The notes beneath the pieces are model-generated. The model saw only the letters and a program-made list of their open reading frames with translations, searched no databases and was not told the DNA's origin. A DNA stretch of 64,000 bases from Alviniconcha marisindica (taxonomy: Eukaryota; Mollusca; Gastropoda; Provannidae). The stretch is taken from contig JABMCL010003054.1 in NCBI GenBank assembly GCA_018857735.1, forward strand, positions 472,501 to 536,500. The letters are read 5' to 3'. The position numbers and the translations under genes are program-made. Below are positions 47,459 to 59,080 of this stretch, one piece after another. Position 1 is the first letter of the stretch. Every line of letters starts with the position of its first letter.

Positions 47459-48775
47459 AGGTGCTTCCTATTGCTAGCTCCATCAAACACTCAACTGGAC
47501 CATGTGGCACAACATCGCTTCTTCACTCTTTATGACACTGGCACAATGTGGCACCATGCTTCTTCACTCTTTATGACACTGGCACCATATGGCACAACAT
47601 CACATCTTTACTGTTTATGACGCTGGCACGATGTGGCATAACATCGTAACATCATTGTTAATGACACTGGCACCATGTGACACATAGTAACTTCATTGTT
47701 GTAAACTTGACACATCATATCTTCACTATCTGTGATGTGTGGCACAACTAACTCAGTAACTGTGACTTCACTGTGACTCAGATCATGTTGTGCATGATCG
47801 TAAATTGACTGTGACATTCAGACTGTGACATTATGGTGTAACATCATAACCTTGCTGTTGGTCATGTGCAGTAACATCGTAACTTCACTGAATCATTTGG
47901 GCATTATGGTGTAACTTGTAATTTATATGTCTGTAGAAACTCAGACCATGTGGTGTAACATTGTAACTTCCCTGATACACCCAAGCCATGTGCCATAATA
48001 TAGTAACTTTGCTAAAAGACTCAGGCCACGTGCCGTAACACTGTAACTTCCCTGACACACCCAGGCCATGTGCTGTAACACTGTAACTTTGCTGAAAAAC
48101 TCAAGCCATGTGCCGACCATAAATGTGCTATAAAAAATATAAAAAATGTAAACGCCATGTGCCGTAAGGTACCGTGGCCATGTACCATAACATCGTAACT
48201 TCGCTGACACACCCAGGCCATGTGCCATAACATCGTAACTACGCTGACACACCCAGGCCATGTACCATAACATCGTAACTACGCTGACACACCCAGGCGA
48301 TGTGCCATAACATCGTAACTACGCTGACACACCCAGGCCATGTGGTGTAACATCATAACTTCGCTGACACACCAAGGCCATGTACCATAACATCGTAACT
48401 TCGCTGACACACCCAGGCCATGTACCATAACATCGTAACTACGCTGACACACCCAGGCCATGTGCCATAACATCGTAACTACGCTGACACACCCAGGCCA
48501 TGTGGTGTAACATCATAACTTTGCTGACACACCAAGGCCATGTGCCATAACATCGTAACTTTGCTGACACACCTGGCCATGTGCCGTAACATCATAACTT
48601 CGCTGACTCACCCAGGCCATGTGGCGTAACATCATAACTTTGCTGACACACCCAGGCCATGTGGCATAACATCGTAACTTCGCTGACACACCCAGGCCAT
48701 GTGGCGTAACACTGAAACTTCCCTGACACACCAAGGCCATGTGGCGTAACATTGTAACTTCGCTGACACACTGAG
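47459..48775 (+). repeat. 40-bp minisatellite reaching the nuclease-fold exon
   Basis: Units of CGTAACTTCGCTGACACACC, CAGGCCATGTGGCATAACAT. They are diverged from 47459 to about 47940 (GGCACCATGTGGCACAACAT), then about 20 regular units to the exon border. The last unit reads CTGAG|GTCATGTGGCG and supplies the likely acceptor AG. The repeat's tail (GGCGTAACATCATAACTTCG) continues past that AG into the predicted coding sequence. Confidence 0.9.
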
Positions 48776-49540
48776 GTCATGTGGCGTAACATCATAACTT
48801 CGCTGTACCCTGATGCCCTCCGGAGCACCTACACAGTGCCACCAGAGCACTTCAACAAGGTGCCCTACCGCCGGGACACTGCTCCCGGGACCCACCAGCC
48901 TGTGCTTGTGCAGAGTCACCACCCGCCATCCGGCACCGCCATTCTTCAGCTCCACCACCAAGGCCCCCGCGTCCGTCAGCAATCCAACCTGCCAGCAGAT
49001 GGCTGGAGTCTGTTTCCCCAGGAGCCCCGGCCACAAGCCACGCCGGCTAGGGTCATAGCCAGCGACTACACCGATGACCTGGCGCAACGTCACATCCTGG
49101 CCAACCTGCAGGCGCTGGGAGACGCCGGGCCCGAGCCCATGTTCATCCTGTCCCAGGTCAACTTCGGCAACTACCTCAACAAGCCAGCCTATGCCGCAGC
49201 TGCCGCGGAGCTCCCGCAGCCTAGAACCCTGAAGCCCAAGGACCGGCGGGGGGATTTCGACATTCTGCTGATCCACCGCCGTTACGGCATTCTGGTTGGG
49301 GAGCTGAAGTCGGTCGGGAGTGAGCAGCCCGGGCTGAGCAAGACACCGGCGGAGGCAGAGGCTGATGTGGCCAAGAGGGTTGAGAGGGCCATTGAGCAGC
49401 TGAACAAGTCAGAGAGAGTGATCAAACACCTCATCAGTGATGTCGCATCCGGCCTGACTGTCAGGAAGACCCTCTTCCTGCCCTATGCAAGCAGCATTCA
49501 GCTCCAACGGGCCCTGGCGGCAAGGCCAGCGTTAGAAGAG
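48776..49540 (+). CDS. PD-(D/E)XK (NERD-like) nuclease-fold exon
   Basis: 255 codons open from the AG at 48774-48775 to the donor GAG|GTAAGC at 49541. Counting from the Met at 48779, GDFDILLI (Asp161) followed by GILVGELKSVG (Glu175, Lys177) has the D...ExK arrangement of the PD-(D/E)XK nuclease fold. A helix (about 191-219, AEAEADVAKRVERAI) and a hydrophobic strand (TVRKTLFLPYAS, 227-238) follow as in NERD domains. NERD domains are fused to helicase-type ATPases in many bacteria, and the exons downstream encode such an ATPase. Nuclease activity is inferred from the motif only. The first ~10 residues derive from the 40-bp minisatellite, so the true 5' border may lie near 48804. This exon is the source of the 110-, 58- and 87-bp repeats at 8-30 kb. 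Confidence 0.75.
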
Positions 49541-49559
49541 GTAAGCGAAAACTGGCAGT

Positions 49560-50465
49560 GAAACATCGCGTGTTCTGTTTGCTTGCCACCTTTCATCTCA
49601 AAGTCTGCCGTAATAACCCCAGCCACCTTTCATCTTGAAGTCTACCATAATAACCCCAGCCGCCTTTCATCTTGAAGTCTACCATAATAACCCCAGCCGC
49701 CTTTCATCTTGAAGTCTACCATAATAACCCCAGCCACCTTTCATCTTGAAGTCTACCATAATAACCCCAGCCACCTTTCATCTTGAAGTCTACCATAATA
49801 ACCCCAGCCGCCTTTCATCCCACAGTCTACCATAATAACCCCAGCCACCTTTCATCCCACAGTCTACCATAATAACCCCAGCCACCTTTTATCTCACACA
49901 CAGTCTACCTTAATAACCCCAGCCACCTTTCATCTCACAGCTATCCTACCGTAATAACCCAAGCCACCTTTCATCTCACAGCTATTCTACCATAATAACC
50001 CAAACCATAATAACCCCAGTCACCTTTCATCTCACAGCTATTCTATCAATAATAACCCAAGCACAGTCTACAGTAATAACCCAAGCCACCTTTCACCTCA
50101 CAGTCTACCGTAATAACCCCAGCCACCTTTTATTTCAGTCTACCATTATAACCCCAACCACCTTTCATCTCAGTCTACCGTAATATACTAATAACCCCAG
50201 ACACCTTTCATCTCACAGCTATTCTACCATAATAACCAAAGCCAACTTTCATCCCAGTCTACCATAATAACCCCAGCCACCTTTTATCTCACAGTCTGTT
50301 GTAATAACCCCACTCACCTTTCATCTCACAGCTATTCTACCATAATAACCCAAGCCAACTTTCATCTCAGTCTACCATAATAATCCCAGCCACCTTTTAT
50401 CTCACAGTCTACCATAATAATCCCAGCCACCTTTCATCTCACAGTCTACCATACTAACCCAAGCT
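49560..50465. repeat. 37-bp minisatellite directly after the exon donor
   Basis: About 22 units of AGCCACCTTTCATCTTGAAG, TCTACCATAATAACCCC. The first are nearly perfect; later ones have CTCACAG or CTATTCTAC variants. It starts about 20 bp after the GTAAGC donor. Confidence 0.9.
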
Positions 50466-50715
50466 GCAGACTGAAACAGCATGAGTACCAACAAACCATG
50501 AGCAAAACAAGTTGCTACGCCAGTTACACTAATGCAGAAAGAAACAATTCCTTAAGTCATGCTAGAAAAATGTCTCCACGCCCCCACTACTAAAGTGCAA
50601 CCAGTGCAACCAGTCTCTTATCATCTTGGTCACATTTTACTGAAGTATGATGGGATTTTTCCATATATCCATGACTGACATGACTTATTGCAAGTTTTCA
50701 AACTCAAGCACATTG

Positions 50716-50717
<2 letters not shown>

Positions 50718-50789
<72 letters not shown>

Positions 50790-50910
50790 CAGTCTCTTAG
50801 TCATAGCTTCCTGGTCATGTTTTTACTGAGATATGAAGACCATCTCTCTCTCTTTCTCTCCAGTCTCTTAGTCATAGCTTCCTGGTCATGTTTTTACTGA
50901 GATATGAAGA

Positions 50911-50973
<63 letters not shown>

Positions 50974-51021
50974 GTCTCTTAGTCATAGCTTCCTGGTCAT
51001 GTTTTTACTGAGATATGAAGA

Positions 51022-51072
<51 letters not shown>

Positions 51073-51306
51073 GTCTCTTAGTCATAGCTTCCTGGTCATG
51101 TTTTTACTGAGATATGAAGACCATCTCTCTCTCTCTCTCTCTCTCCTCTCTCCCCTCTCTCTCTCTTCTGTCTCTCTCTCTCCAGTCTCTTAGTCATAGC
51201 TTCCTGGTCATGTTTTTACTGAGATATGAAGACCATCTCTCTCTCTTTCTCTCCAGTCTCTTAGTCATAGCTTCCTGGTCATGTTTTTACTGAGATATGA
51301 AGACCA

Positions 51307-51373
<67 letters not shown>

Positions 51374-51533
51374 GTCTCTTAGTCATAGCTTCCTGGTCAT
51401 GTTTTTATTGATATGAAGACCATCTCTCTCTTTCTCTCCAGTCTGTTAGTCGTAGCTTCCTGGTCATGTTTTTACTGAGATATGAAGATCATCTCTCTCT
51501 CCCTCTCTCTCCCCCCCCCCCCCCTTCCAGTCT
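50718..51533 (+). repeat. Composite repeat: 60-bp core plus variable (CT)n
   Basis: About eight units with CCAGTCTCTTAGTCATAGCT, TCCTGGTCATGTTTTTACTG and AGATATGAAGACCATCTCTC, separated by (CT)n of very different lengths. The core resembles 52041-52105 just before the next exon (TCCTGGTCACATTTCACTGA, GGCTCGAAGACC, CTCTCTCCCCTAG). The array is therefore an amplified acceptor-side intron sequence. Confidence 0.85.
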
Positions 51534-52105
51534 CTTAAGATTAAGCCACATGAGGTTGGATTCATGGGTTGCACACCGTGTGAAGATGCCACACAGTACT
51601 CGCCCCGTGCTTGGTGCTCAGCTGACTGGATGTTCATGCCTGGTCATTCAAAGGCTGTCGCTTGACTCTTACTTTGCCCACGGGAGATTAAATGGTGTCC
51701 TGTGGGGTGACAGATTCACACTCCAAAAGCTAGGATAAACTGTTTCTCCCTACTGCTGTCAAAATGAATTTGGAATCTTCATAACAAAATCAAACGAAAG
51801 AACACAAGACATGACAAGTCCGCCATTTTGTTTGACCTTTCTTGCAGTCGACCTATTCACATCCGCGCTGAATAGTCTGCAGTCTGCACCCTGTGTTATC
51901 CACTCACAATTCCCTCGCCGAAAGAAAACACGTAAAATTCTGCAACATGCTTTCGGTCCATGGACGGAAAACGGAACATGCCACACGCTGTGATATTAAC
52001 CGCATCAACAAAAGCATCGTGGGGCTTGGGCTTTAGCTGCATCTTCCTGGTCACATTTCACTGAGGCTCGAAGACCTGACCACACCACACATCTCTCTCC
52101 CCTAG
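51534..52105 (+). other. Intron sequence before exon 3
   Basis: No domain or repeat at 51534-52030. 52031-52105 holds the acceptor-side sequence, ending in CTCTCTCCCCTAG. Confidence 0.5.
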
Positions 52106-52308
52106 GATTTCTGCCAGTGCCTGGGCACCACCAGCTCAGCAGATGCTGTGCAGCTGTGCGTGTGCTCTGACCAACTGTCAGACCCTGCTGACTATCGGCA
52201 CGTGACGCCCACCATCCTGTCCCAGCTGACCGCCTGGTGGCAGCGCACTGTGGCACACACTGAGGACCCTGTCCTCAATGACGACCTTTACATGGACATC
52301 GTGGCCAG
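52106..52308 (+). CDS. Linker exon between nuclease and ATPase domains
   Basis: Acceptor CCCCTAG|GATTTC and donor GCCAG|GTGAGT. It begins in phase 0, matching the end of the previous exon, and ends in phase 2. It codes for DFCQCLGTTSSADAVQLCVC, then DQLSDPADYRHVTPTILSQ, LTAWWQRTVAHTEDP and LNDDLYMDIVAR. The cysteine-rich start and WW-containing helix do not match a domain I know. By position it links the nuclease fold to the P-loop domain. Its last 23 bp and donor are copied eight more times just downstream. Confidence 0.75.
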
Positions 52309-52636
52309 GTGAGTGATCCAACAGCTTTACATGGACATTGTGGCCAGGTGGGTGACCCAACAGCTTTACATGGACATCGTGGCCAGGTGAGTGATCCAAC
52401 AGCTTTACATGGACATTGTGGCCAGGTGGGTGACCCAACAGCTTTACATGGACACCATGGCCAGGTGAGTGATCCAACAGCTTTACATGGACATTCTGGC
52501 CAGGTGGGTGACCCAACCAGCTTTACATGGACACCGTGACCAGGTGAGTGATCCAACAGCTTTACATGGACATCGTGGCCAGGTGAGTGATCCAACAGCT
52601 TTACATGGACATCATGGCCAGGTGGGTGACCCAACA
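52286..52636 (+). repeat. 39-bp minisatellite repeating the exon end and splice donor
   Basis: Nine units of CTTTACATGGACATCGTGGC, CAGGTGAGTGATCCAACAG. The first overlaps the exon end. GTGAGT and GTGGGT donors mostly alternate. Read in the exon frame, each unit meets TGA straight after the donor, so use of a later donor would truncate the protein. Confidence 0.95.
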
Positions 52637-52689
52637 ACATTTGCAGTTTTAAACATTTACTGAGACCTTGACCACAAACACAGAAACCC

Positions 52690-52810
52690 AATATTTTTGC
52701 TGGACATTTTGGTTTAATATGATCTACCCAATATTTTTGCTGGACATTTTGGTTTAATATGATCTACCCAATATTTTTGCTGGACATTTTGTTTTAATAT
52801 TATCTACCAC
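52690..52810. repeat. 40-bp tandem repeat, three units
   Basis: CCCAATATTTTTGCTGGACA, TTTTGGTTTAATATGATCTA three times. Confidence 0.95.
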
Positions 52811-53291
52811 GAAACCAAGTCTGGTTGCAAAAGAAGCATTAGTTTAGAAGATACAGCAGAAATATAGAGTAAATAAAAACAACAGGAGCACCATATTGTC
52901 TTCAAACGTTTTGATTCTCTCGAAACCTTTTTCACAGAACTGAGACTAATATAGCAGAAAGAGCAGAACTGAGACTGATGTAGTAGAAACAGTCAAAATT
53001 TGATTGCATTATAAGCCCTCACTGTGACCTTGACCTTGAAGAGAAAAAAACTTTTTTTCTTTCTTTTTTGTATGACACTTCTGCCCATGATGATGCACCA
53101 CCATACAAAGTTTGGTTGCAAAAGGTTTACCAGTTCAGAAGACATCCTATGGACAAAGCTTGACATAAAGACAAAAAGAGAGACGGACACGGTGATTCCA
53201 ATATACCCCCCCACCCCCCCCACCCCCGAATTGTGCTAACAGAATATAGAAATGAAGTCACACCTAGTTTCAAGTTACCTTCGTTATCTAG
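52811..53291 (+). other. Intron sequence
   Basis: AT-rich, nothing recognised. It ends in CTTCGTTATCTAG, the acceptor of the next exon. Confidence 0.5.
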
Positions 53292-53479
53292 GTTCGTGGG
53301 TCCGGCTACAACAGTCAGTGTCCATTGCAACGTTCCCCCACGTGCCGAGGTTCGGACCAAAGGCGAGGCTGTGGCCGAACTGGGGGGGAGGCTGGCATGC
53401 CTTGTCCTGACCCCCTCCCAGATGGAGCTGCTGCAGAGATCTCTGCCACGTGTCTTCCTCACAGGACCCCCAGGGACAG
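53292..53479 (+). CDS. P-loop exon carrying most of Walker A
   Basis: Acceptor TTATCTAG|GTTCGTG and donor GGGACAG|GTACTA. The previous exon's AG plus this exon's first G complete an Arg codon, so phases match. It codes for FVGPATTVSVHCNVPPRAEV, then RTKGEAVAELGGRLACLVL, TPSQMELLQRSLPR and VFLTGPPGTG. TPSQMELL before a hydrophobic strand and GPPGTG is typical of superfamily-1 helicase ATPases. The exon stops inside Walker A, before the essential lysine, which the exon at 61439 supplies. Degenerate copies lie at 16205-16345, 54590-54760 and 54895-55010. Confidence 0.8.
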
Positions 53480-53795
53480 GTACTATAAATATACAGAATA
53501 TAATAATTAATTATAATATAAGCACTGTTGGCTTGTCAGTTCTTGGATTTTAACATCCTGTCAACTGTATATATGCCAATATGGTCACCTCAGGACAAAT
53601 CACACAAGTACTTGCTTGCCTCCCCCCACCCCCTTTCATTCCTCATTACATTCCTTCTGTTCACCAGTGTGTCTGTGTGTGTGGGGGGGGGGGGGGGGGG
53701 GGGCATGGGGGAGTGTGTACACACATGTGTGTGTTATGTGAAGAACTTATTGGGTGGTTCAGTGAAGCTGGGTTGCATGAGTGAATGCCCTTTGT
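53480..53795 (+). other. Start of the large third intron
   Basis: 53480-53525 is AT-rich. 53530-53615 (TTCTTGGATTTTAACATCCT, GTCACCTCAGGACAAATCAC) resembles sequence in the 2.8-kb blocks (TGGATTTAACGTCCTGCCAA, GTCACCTCAGGATGATCAAA). The intron part was therefore copied along with the exons. A G-run lies at 53684-53703. Confidence 0.6.
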
Positions 53796-54260
53796 AATCT
53801 TTCGCGCTCGAAGTCGCGAGAGGGCGCAGCATCACTTCCAGGCCGATTTCTGAGTAGGCGTTGCTTCACGCTGTGTATAGCAATGGAAGTTGAACCTAGA
53901 ATTGCGAAGCAGTACAAATGCCACCACTGTTGCAGTTGCAAAAATTACCGGGGATGGAGGGTGGAAAAAAAGTGCCTTTGCATCATTTTTTGGCTGACCA
54001 GAAGATCGCGAATTCGTGAAAAAAATGTGTTTTGGGGCATCCTATAGCATGAGCAACAAGTTACTGCTTGTTGCCAGACACATTCTGATTATGGGCCTCC
54101 AAAAATGTCTTTAAAGTTGGCAATGTAAAAATTTGCAAATTCACTGTCACCGCCTTCCATTGTGAAGAAAGTATGTACCGGAAGTAAAAGCAGCCAAGGG
54201 ACTTAAGCGATGCCGGGCAAACGTCAAGGGAGTTAACAACCCCACCTGAACTGACCAATA
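53796..54260 (+). other. Intron segment with a possible zinc-finger relic
   Basis: In shifting frames one sees KCHHCCSCKNYRG, GGKKVPLHHF and FHCEESMYR, loosely like a THAP finger. At least two frameshifts are needed and the match is weak. No gene is called. Confidence 0.2.
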
Positions 54261-54499
54261 GTTATACCCTATACAATATTATGACTATGTAATTATTATT
54301 TTTGAGGTTTTAATGTATATATTTTTGTTGTTTATTATTACGTATTCCAGATTATTTACACCACCTCAAAACACAACTTCACAAGTCACTAAACCATGCT
54401 CAGTCAAAAGATGGATCACAGTTCAGACAACACAGTCAATGCCAAATACAACCAAGTAAAAAAAAATGTCAACCAGATTACAAGCATATTATGTCTCAA

Positions 54500-54514
<15 letters not shown>

Positions 54515-54535
<21 letters not shown>
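54515..54535. repeat. (AT)n microsatellite
   Basis: About 12 AT dimers in the third intron. Confidence 0.9.
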
Positions 54536-54536
<1 letters not shown>

Positions 54537-54589
54537 CTTATTAACATTCACTGAAAGTTCTACAAGTTCTACAAAAGATGGATTCCTAG

Positions 54590-55015
54590 TTTGAGTTTCA
54601 GGTTACCTTTTTTATTTAATTTAGGTTCATGGGTCTGGCAACCTAAATTAATGTCCATTGTAACATTTACAGGTATTAACCTAAATCAATGTTCATGTAA
54701 CATTTACAGGTATTAACCTAAATCGGTGTCCATTGTAACATTTACAGGTATTATAATTTTTATATATTATAATAGTTATTATTATAAGCAAGAGTTAGTT
54801 TGTTCATTCTTGGATTTTAACAGCCTGTCTAAATTAAACATTTCACCTAAAATTATAAAAGTTCCACAAAAGATGGGCATGATGATTCCAAATAAAAATG
54901 AAGTCACACCTAGTCTCACTTTCAAGTCACCTTCACTATCTAGGTTGTGGGTCCAGCAACCTCAATCAATGGCCACCCTAACATTTACAGGTACCATAAT
55001 ATATATTATAATTTT
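54590..55015 (+). pseudogene. Two degenerate copies of the P-loop exon 5' end
   Basis: 54595-54660 (GTTTCAGGTTACC, TAGGTTCATGGGTCTGGCAA) and 54895-54980 (GAAGTCACACCTAGTCTCAC, TCTAGGTTGTGGGTCCAGCA) match the acceptor side and first ~50 bp of the exon at 53292. After the first, AACCTAAAT and CATTTACAGGTATT repeat three times. Both run into AT-rich sequence like that behind the real exon's donor. They are exon-plus-flank duplicates within the intron and too short and broken to encode the domain. Confidence 0.65.
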
Positions 55016-55198
55016 ATAATATATAATAAGCAGAGTTCGTTTGTTCATTCTTGGAATTTAACAATCCGTCAACCACATATGGTCACCTCAGGACAAATCA
55101 CACACATACTCTAAATTCTTTTGTACCACTTCAATAAAACACATTTTGAAAACACAGAAAACAGCATAGACTAGTAGTAGTAATAGTACTAGTACCTG

Positions 55199-55204
55199 TT
55201 TATT
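55199..55204 (-). terminator. Candidate poly(A) signal for the minus-strand gene
   Basis: AATAAA on the minus strand, about 180 bp downstream of the stop at 55383. Confidence 0.35.
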
Positions 55205-55382
55205 TTGATTCAGATCCATCTCTATCCATATAACAATTTAACATTACTAGAGCAAACTACCTTGCTTCTAGTTCTACAGCACAAATACTTCCATGCTATC
55301 TTCAAATCTGGAAACGTGCTTTTCACAGTCTCTGATAATGATATCATGTCAACAGTTGAGAGTGGAACCGTCATCCACACAA

Positions 55383-57596
55383 TCAGTTTGCAAAACATGG
55401 CTTCAGTTCTCTAAGCATCACTCCCTCCTCTTCAGAATTCAAACTTTTGGATGGCATAAACTGAGTGATTTTACAGCCTAACAAAACCTGATATTCAAAT
55501 GAGGACATTTCTGATGTAGGATTTTTTTTTTTTAATTTATGCTTCTTTTTTTGTGTGAAAAAAATCAAAACCTGTTGAATACATATACAAGAACAATGTA
55601 TTTGCAAACGAGGAAAATACAAAGGGAGCTGAAACATTTATATACCAGGATCATTTGGCACAGTTACTTCCCTTTGTATGGGACTTCATAGAGAAAAGGC
55701 AGCAGTTGGTCTGGGGGGGGGGGCCAAGCAGGTTAAAGACAGATGTATACCTTGGCCTGATGCTGGAGACATGTTCAGAGCCTTCTGCCACTTGGCTGAA
55801 TACAGCCCCATGTCCCTCCCATTGTCTCAGTCATGCTGCTGCTGAAACATGGAAATCATTCTTTTTAGTTCAAAACCCAGCTCAAAACTGTCCTCTTTGG
55901 GCAGGCCTTTTCACAAATCTAGGTAGACCAATCCTGAAACAACAGATTATGTGTATGCCTGCATGTATATGTACATGATTGGTGCGTGCAGTTTTTGTTT
56001 TGCAAAAAAGATTTGCGCTCTATAATTTTTGTTGGTATTATTAAATCAGGGCTCACCGTCACATTACCCCAGATCAGCACAGCTTCTCTTTTCTTAGTTT
56101 GCTTACTCAAGTCAATGTTGGCAAGTTCTGTTTGTCGGAACTGGCCGCCCTTCATTGAAACCCAGATGGGTAAAACTCTAGATACTGCCAACTTCTGGTA
56201 ATCACGCTGAGCTGTGAAATGTGTCAGCCCCGCATGCAAATGAACACCGGGAACCTAGTAATGCGGCTGGAAACTCCTGTAGGCAGTGAATTATCACTGA
56301 CCTCATTTGAGGTCACTCACCCAGGCCCGGCAAAGTTGACAAGTTCTCACACCTGACTTCACACCCCAACATCAGAGAGAAAGAGACTGAGCAAGAGAGA
56401 GACTGCTTAAACTTTAATGCCTTTATTCAAATGCTTTCTGCCATATAGATCTGGACTTTTGTACCTGCAGTAAATGCATGGGTTTTGAACAATTGCATGA
56501 AAGGGGTTTATTTTGTGTTAACAATGCATTTTTTCTGCGTATTTGCAGCCCCTGCTTAAGTTAGTGCCAGAAGTCACACATGCCTACTGAGAGCGTAGGG
56601 TCAGTTTGCCAAGAATGTCTACAAAAGTACAGTTGATAAGCAATTTCCACTGGCTATCCATGGCTTGTGTAAGACCAGAATGAGATGAAACAGAGCAAGC
56701 TTAAATAATTAAAACCAACATTACCGTATCAGACTCAAGGTAATGACAACTGACATGGCCTGTAGTTTCCCCATCTACAATAACTGATCATACATGTATA
56801 CACCATTATTGATCATTAAAACAATAGAAATCATATGGTCGTGATCAAAAATTCAAATCTTTCTTCCTCTTCTTCTGTAAAGTGACCTCTTTCATAATAC
56901 TGAAGATTGTCTCTGGGGCTGTGCGGCAGTGTGGACAAAGAACTTGGAAACAAGGTCAAACTCAAAGTCAAAGGAGCATGTGTATAATGTACTGACTGCT
57001 GAGTGAAAGGCACAGATAAAAATGAAAAACGATAAAAGTCACTTTCTGCTGCAAATATTTACTTTATTAGCTGCATGTGAATCTTTTCGTGGTTGCTGGA
57101 GTTCTCTGGGGACTGAAAAATGTCCCAGGGCTTTCCGACCGTGCAAGTCGTAGCTGATAGTGGTACTACTACTCAGTACCATTTGGCCAGCTTCTTCTCC
57201 CATACTGACCTGTTCAGCTTTTCCCAAAACAGTTTTACAAATTGCAGGGCTTCCTCAAAGTATTAACTACTCTTGAAAAAAAACGAACACTGTTACTGTT
57301 AGTAGTGTTACAGTTACCACGCGTTTGACTGTCATGATGAACATGCACTGACCTGTGTGTCAGGCCCAGATTGCGTTGTGATTCGTTGCGATTTACTTCT
57401 GAAACACACTTCGATGTCTGCATTGTCATTTGGCGTGAAAAGTCTACTTACTGACAGCTTCAGTGATAATCTTCTCGGTTACTGCGTCAAATTGTGGTGC
57501 CCATCGTCTCATCGTCTGCTGCTTCAGCCATTTCGAAATCGCCGTCATATGGGGAAAATCCGAACATACGTCTGCGTTAGAATGCCGACCGCTCAT
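55383..57596 (-). CDS. Predicted nested split gene, unidentified product
   Basis: Minus-strand exons 57596-57452, 57253-57063, 56206-56057 and 55487-55383 join with phases 1, 0, 0 into 196 codons before the stop. The ATG at 57596 follows an in-frame TGA. Donors are GTAAGT, GTAAAT and GTGAGC; acceptors are TTTGAG, GCTCAG and ATATCAG. Segments include KWLKQQTMRRWAPQFDAV, ISYDLHGRKALGHFSVPREL, LPIWVSMKGGQFRQTEL and GCKITQFMPSKSLNSEEEG. An alternative last exon at 56998-56831, behind the strong acceptor CCTTTCACTCAG, gives 167 residues ending ERGHFTEEEEERFEF. No signal peptide, membrane segment or known motif is visible. It lies antisense inside intron 3 of the ATPase gene. The weakest point is the exon 2 acceptor. 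Confidence 0.45.
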
Positions 57597-57720
57597 TGGT
57601 GGAGATTGTCACATGACAGACATCCCTGGGTTTTAGATCGTCACATGACCAATGACTAAGCGTCGGACACATCACGCAGACCTAGACTATTTCTGTGGCC
57701 ACCTCACCAAGCCACGCCAA
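57597..57720 (-). promoter_or_regulatory. Candidate promoter of the nested minus-strand gene
   Basis: GTCACATGAC (an E-box of the USF/MITF/CLEAR type) occurs at 57608-57617 and 57640-57649, the second overlapping CCAAT at 57649-57653. The region is richer in CpG than its surroundings and lies immediately upstream of the predicted ATG. No TATA box is seen. Confidence 0.35.
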
Positions 57721-58500
57721 TGCCGCGTGTTCAAACCTGCGTTCCGAGGTTTCCATCCCGAGCCTTTCGTTCCATCGAGGTCCACCCAGAGCAGGTCCGA
57801 ACAAAACGTCAGTCCGGGTAAAAACGTCTGAAACAAGAATGACTGCTAGCGTTCTAAAACAAGATCCAAACACACATAAAAGGTTTTAACCTTGAAATTA
57901 CGTGTTTTGTCATAAATAGCGTTCTTTTTAACGGCCTTGTATGTGTAGTTTGGTTCCACTCACTACAGTTTGTCCCTAATAATGTCAACCCGACATCCGA
58001 GGCGGACATGAAGCCACTGCGTGAAGCCACACATCATAATCTTTGGTTCCACCGACTCGGGTAAACTGCCTGCCGCACTGATTTATGTCATCTGCTGATG
58101 TTACACCTCTGCAACTTATCGGCGGCCGCTTCAGGGTCGAATGAATGTTTATGATGCTTTCTGGTCACGCACTGTGGCGATGTAATTTTTTGGCAAACGT
58201 TTCTAGTAATTGCTCTCGATCCTGAGTGACAATCACTGAACATCAAGTTCTTGATTTGGAACTTCAAAGTTTACTTCTAGCCAGGCAAAATTTCACTTTC
58301 TTCACTGACTGACTGAAATTGAACCACCACTGACAAGAACTGAAACGCAACTTCTTGATGCATGAAGGTTATCTTCAGTTGCGGATTATTGAATATCTCC
58401 TTGGTGATAATTATGATAAGATATTGCTGTTTAAAAGTAGTCTAGAATGGGCATGAGATGACTGAATCGGTAAACGCTCACCTAGTTTTTCTGTGTTCCC
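57721..58500. other. Intron sequence, mostly unassigned
   Basis: 57965-58010 (TTTGTCCCTAATAATGTCAA, CCCGACATCCGAGG) is a short interspersed repeat also near 2690 and 62975. Otherwise nothing is recognised. Confidence 0.5.
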
Positions 58501-58516
58501 ATCCCGAGTCAGTCAG

Positions 58517-58945
<429 letters not shown>

Positions 58946-59080
58946 TGTTCCCCCACCTCCCACCCCTTTAAAAAAAAATTAACCCCCCTCTCACCCCCTC
59001 CCTTGTTCTTCTTAAGGACTGGGCTCAGTCTTCCGGCAACGATGAGTATTTAAAAGACAGTCACGGTCAGCGCTTTTCGT

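Noticed and set aside
50647..51193. Serine/leucine-rich open frames
   Set aside because: Translation of (CT)n microsatellites.
53796..54260. Third THAP finger
   Set aside because: Needs two or more frameshifts and the ligand pattern is not clear; kept only as an unassigned segment.
55655..55978. 107-codon plus-strand frame
   Set aside because: No splice borders, no domain, and it lies between exons predicted on the other strand.
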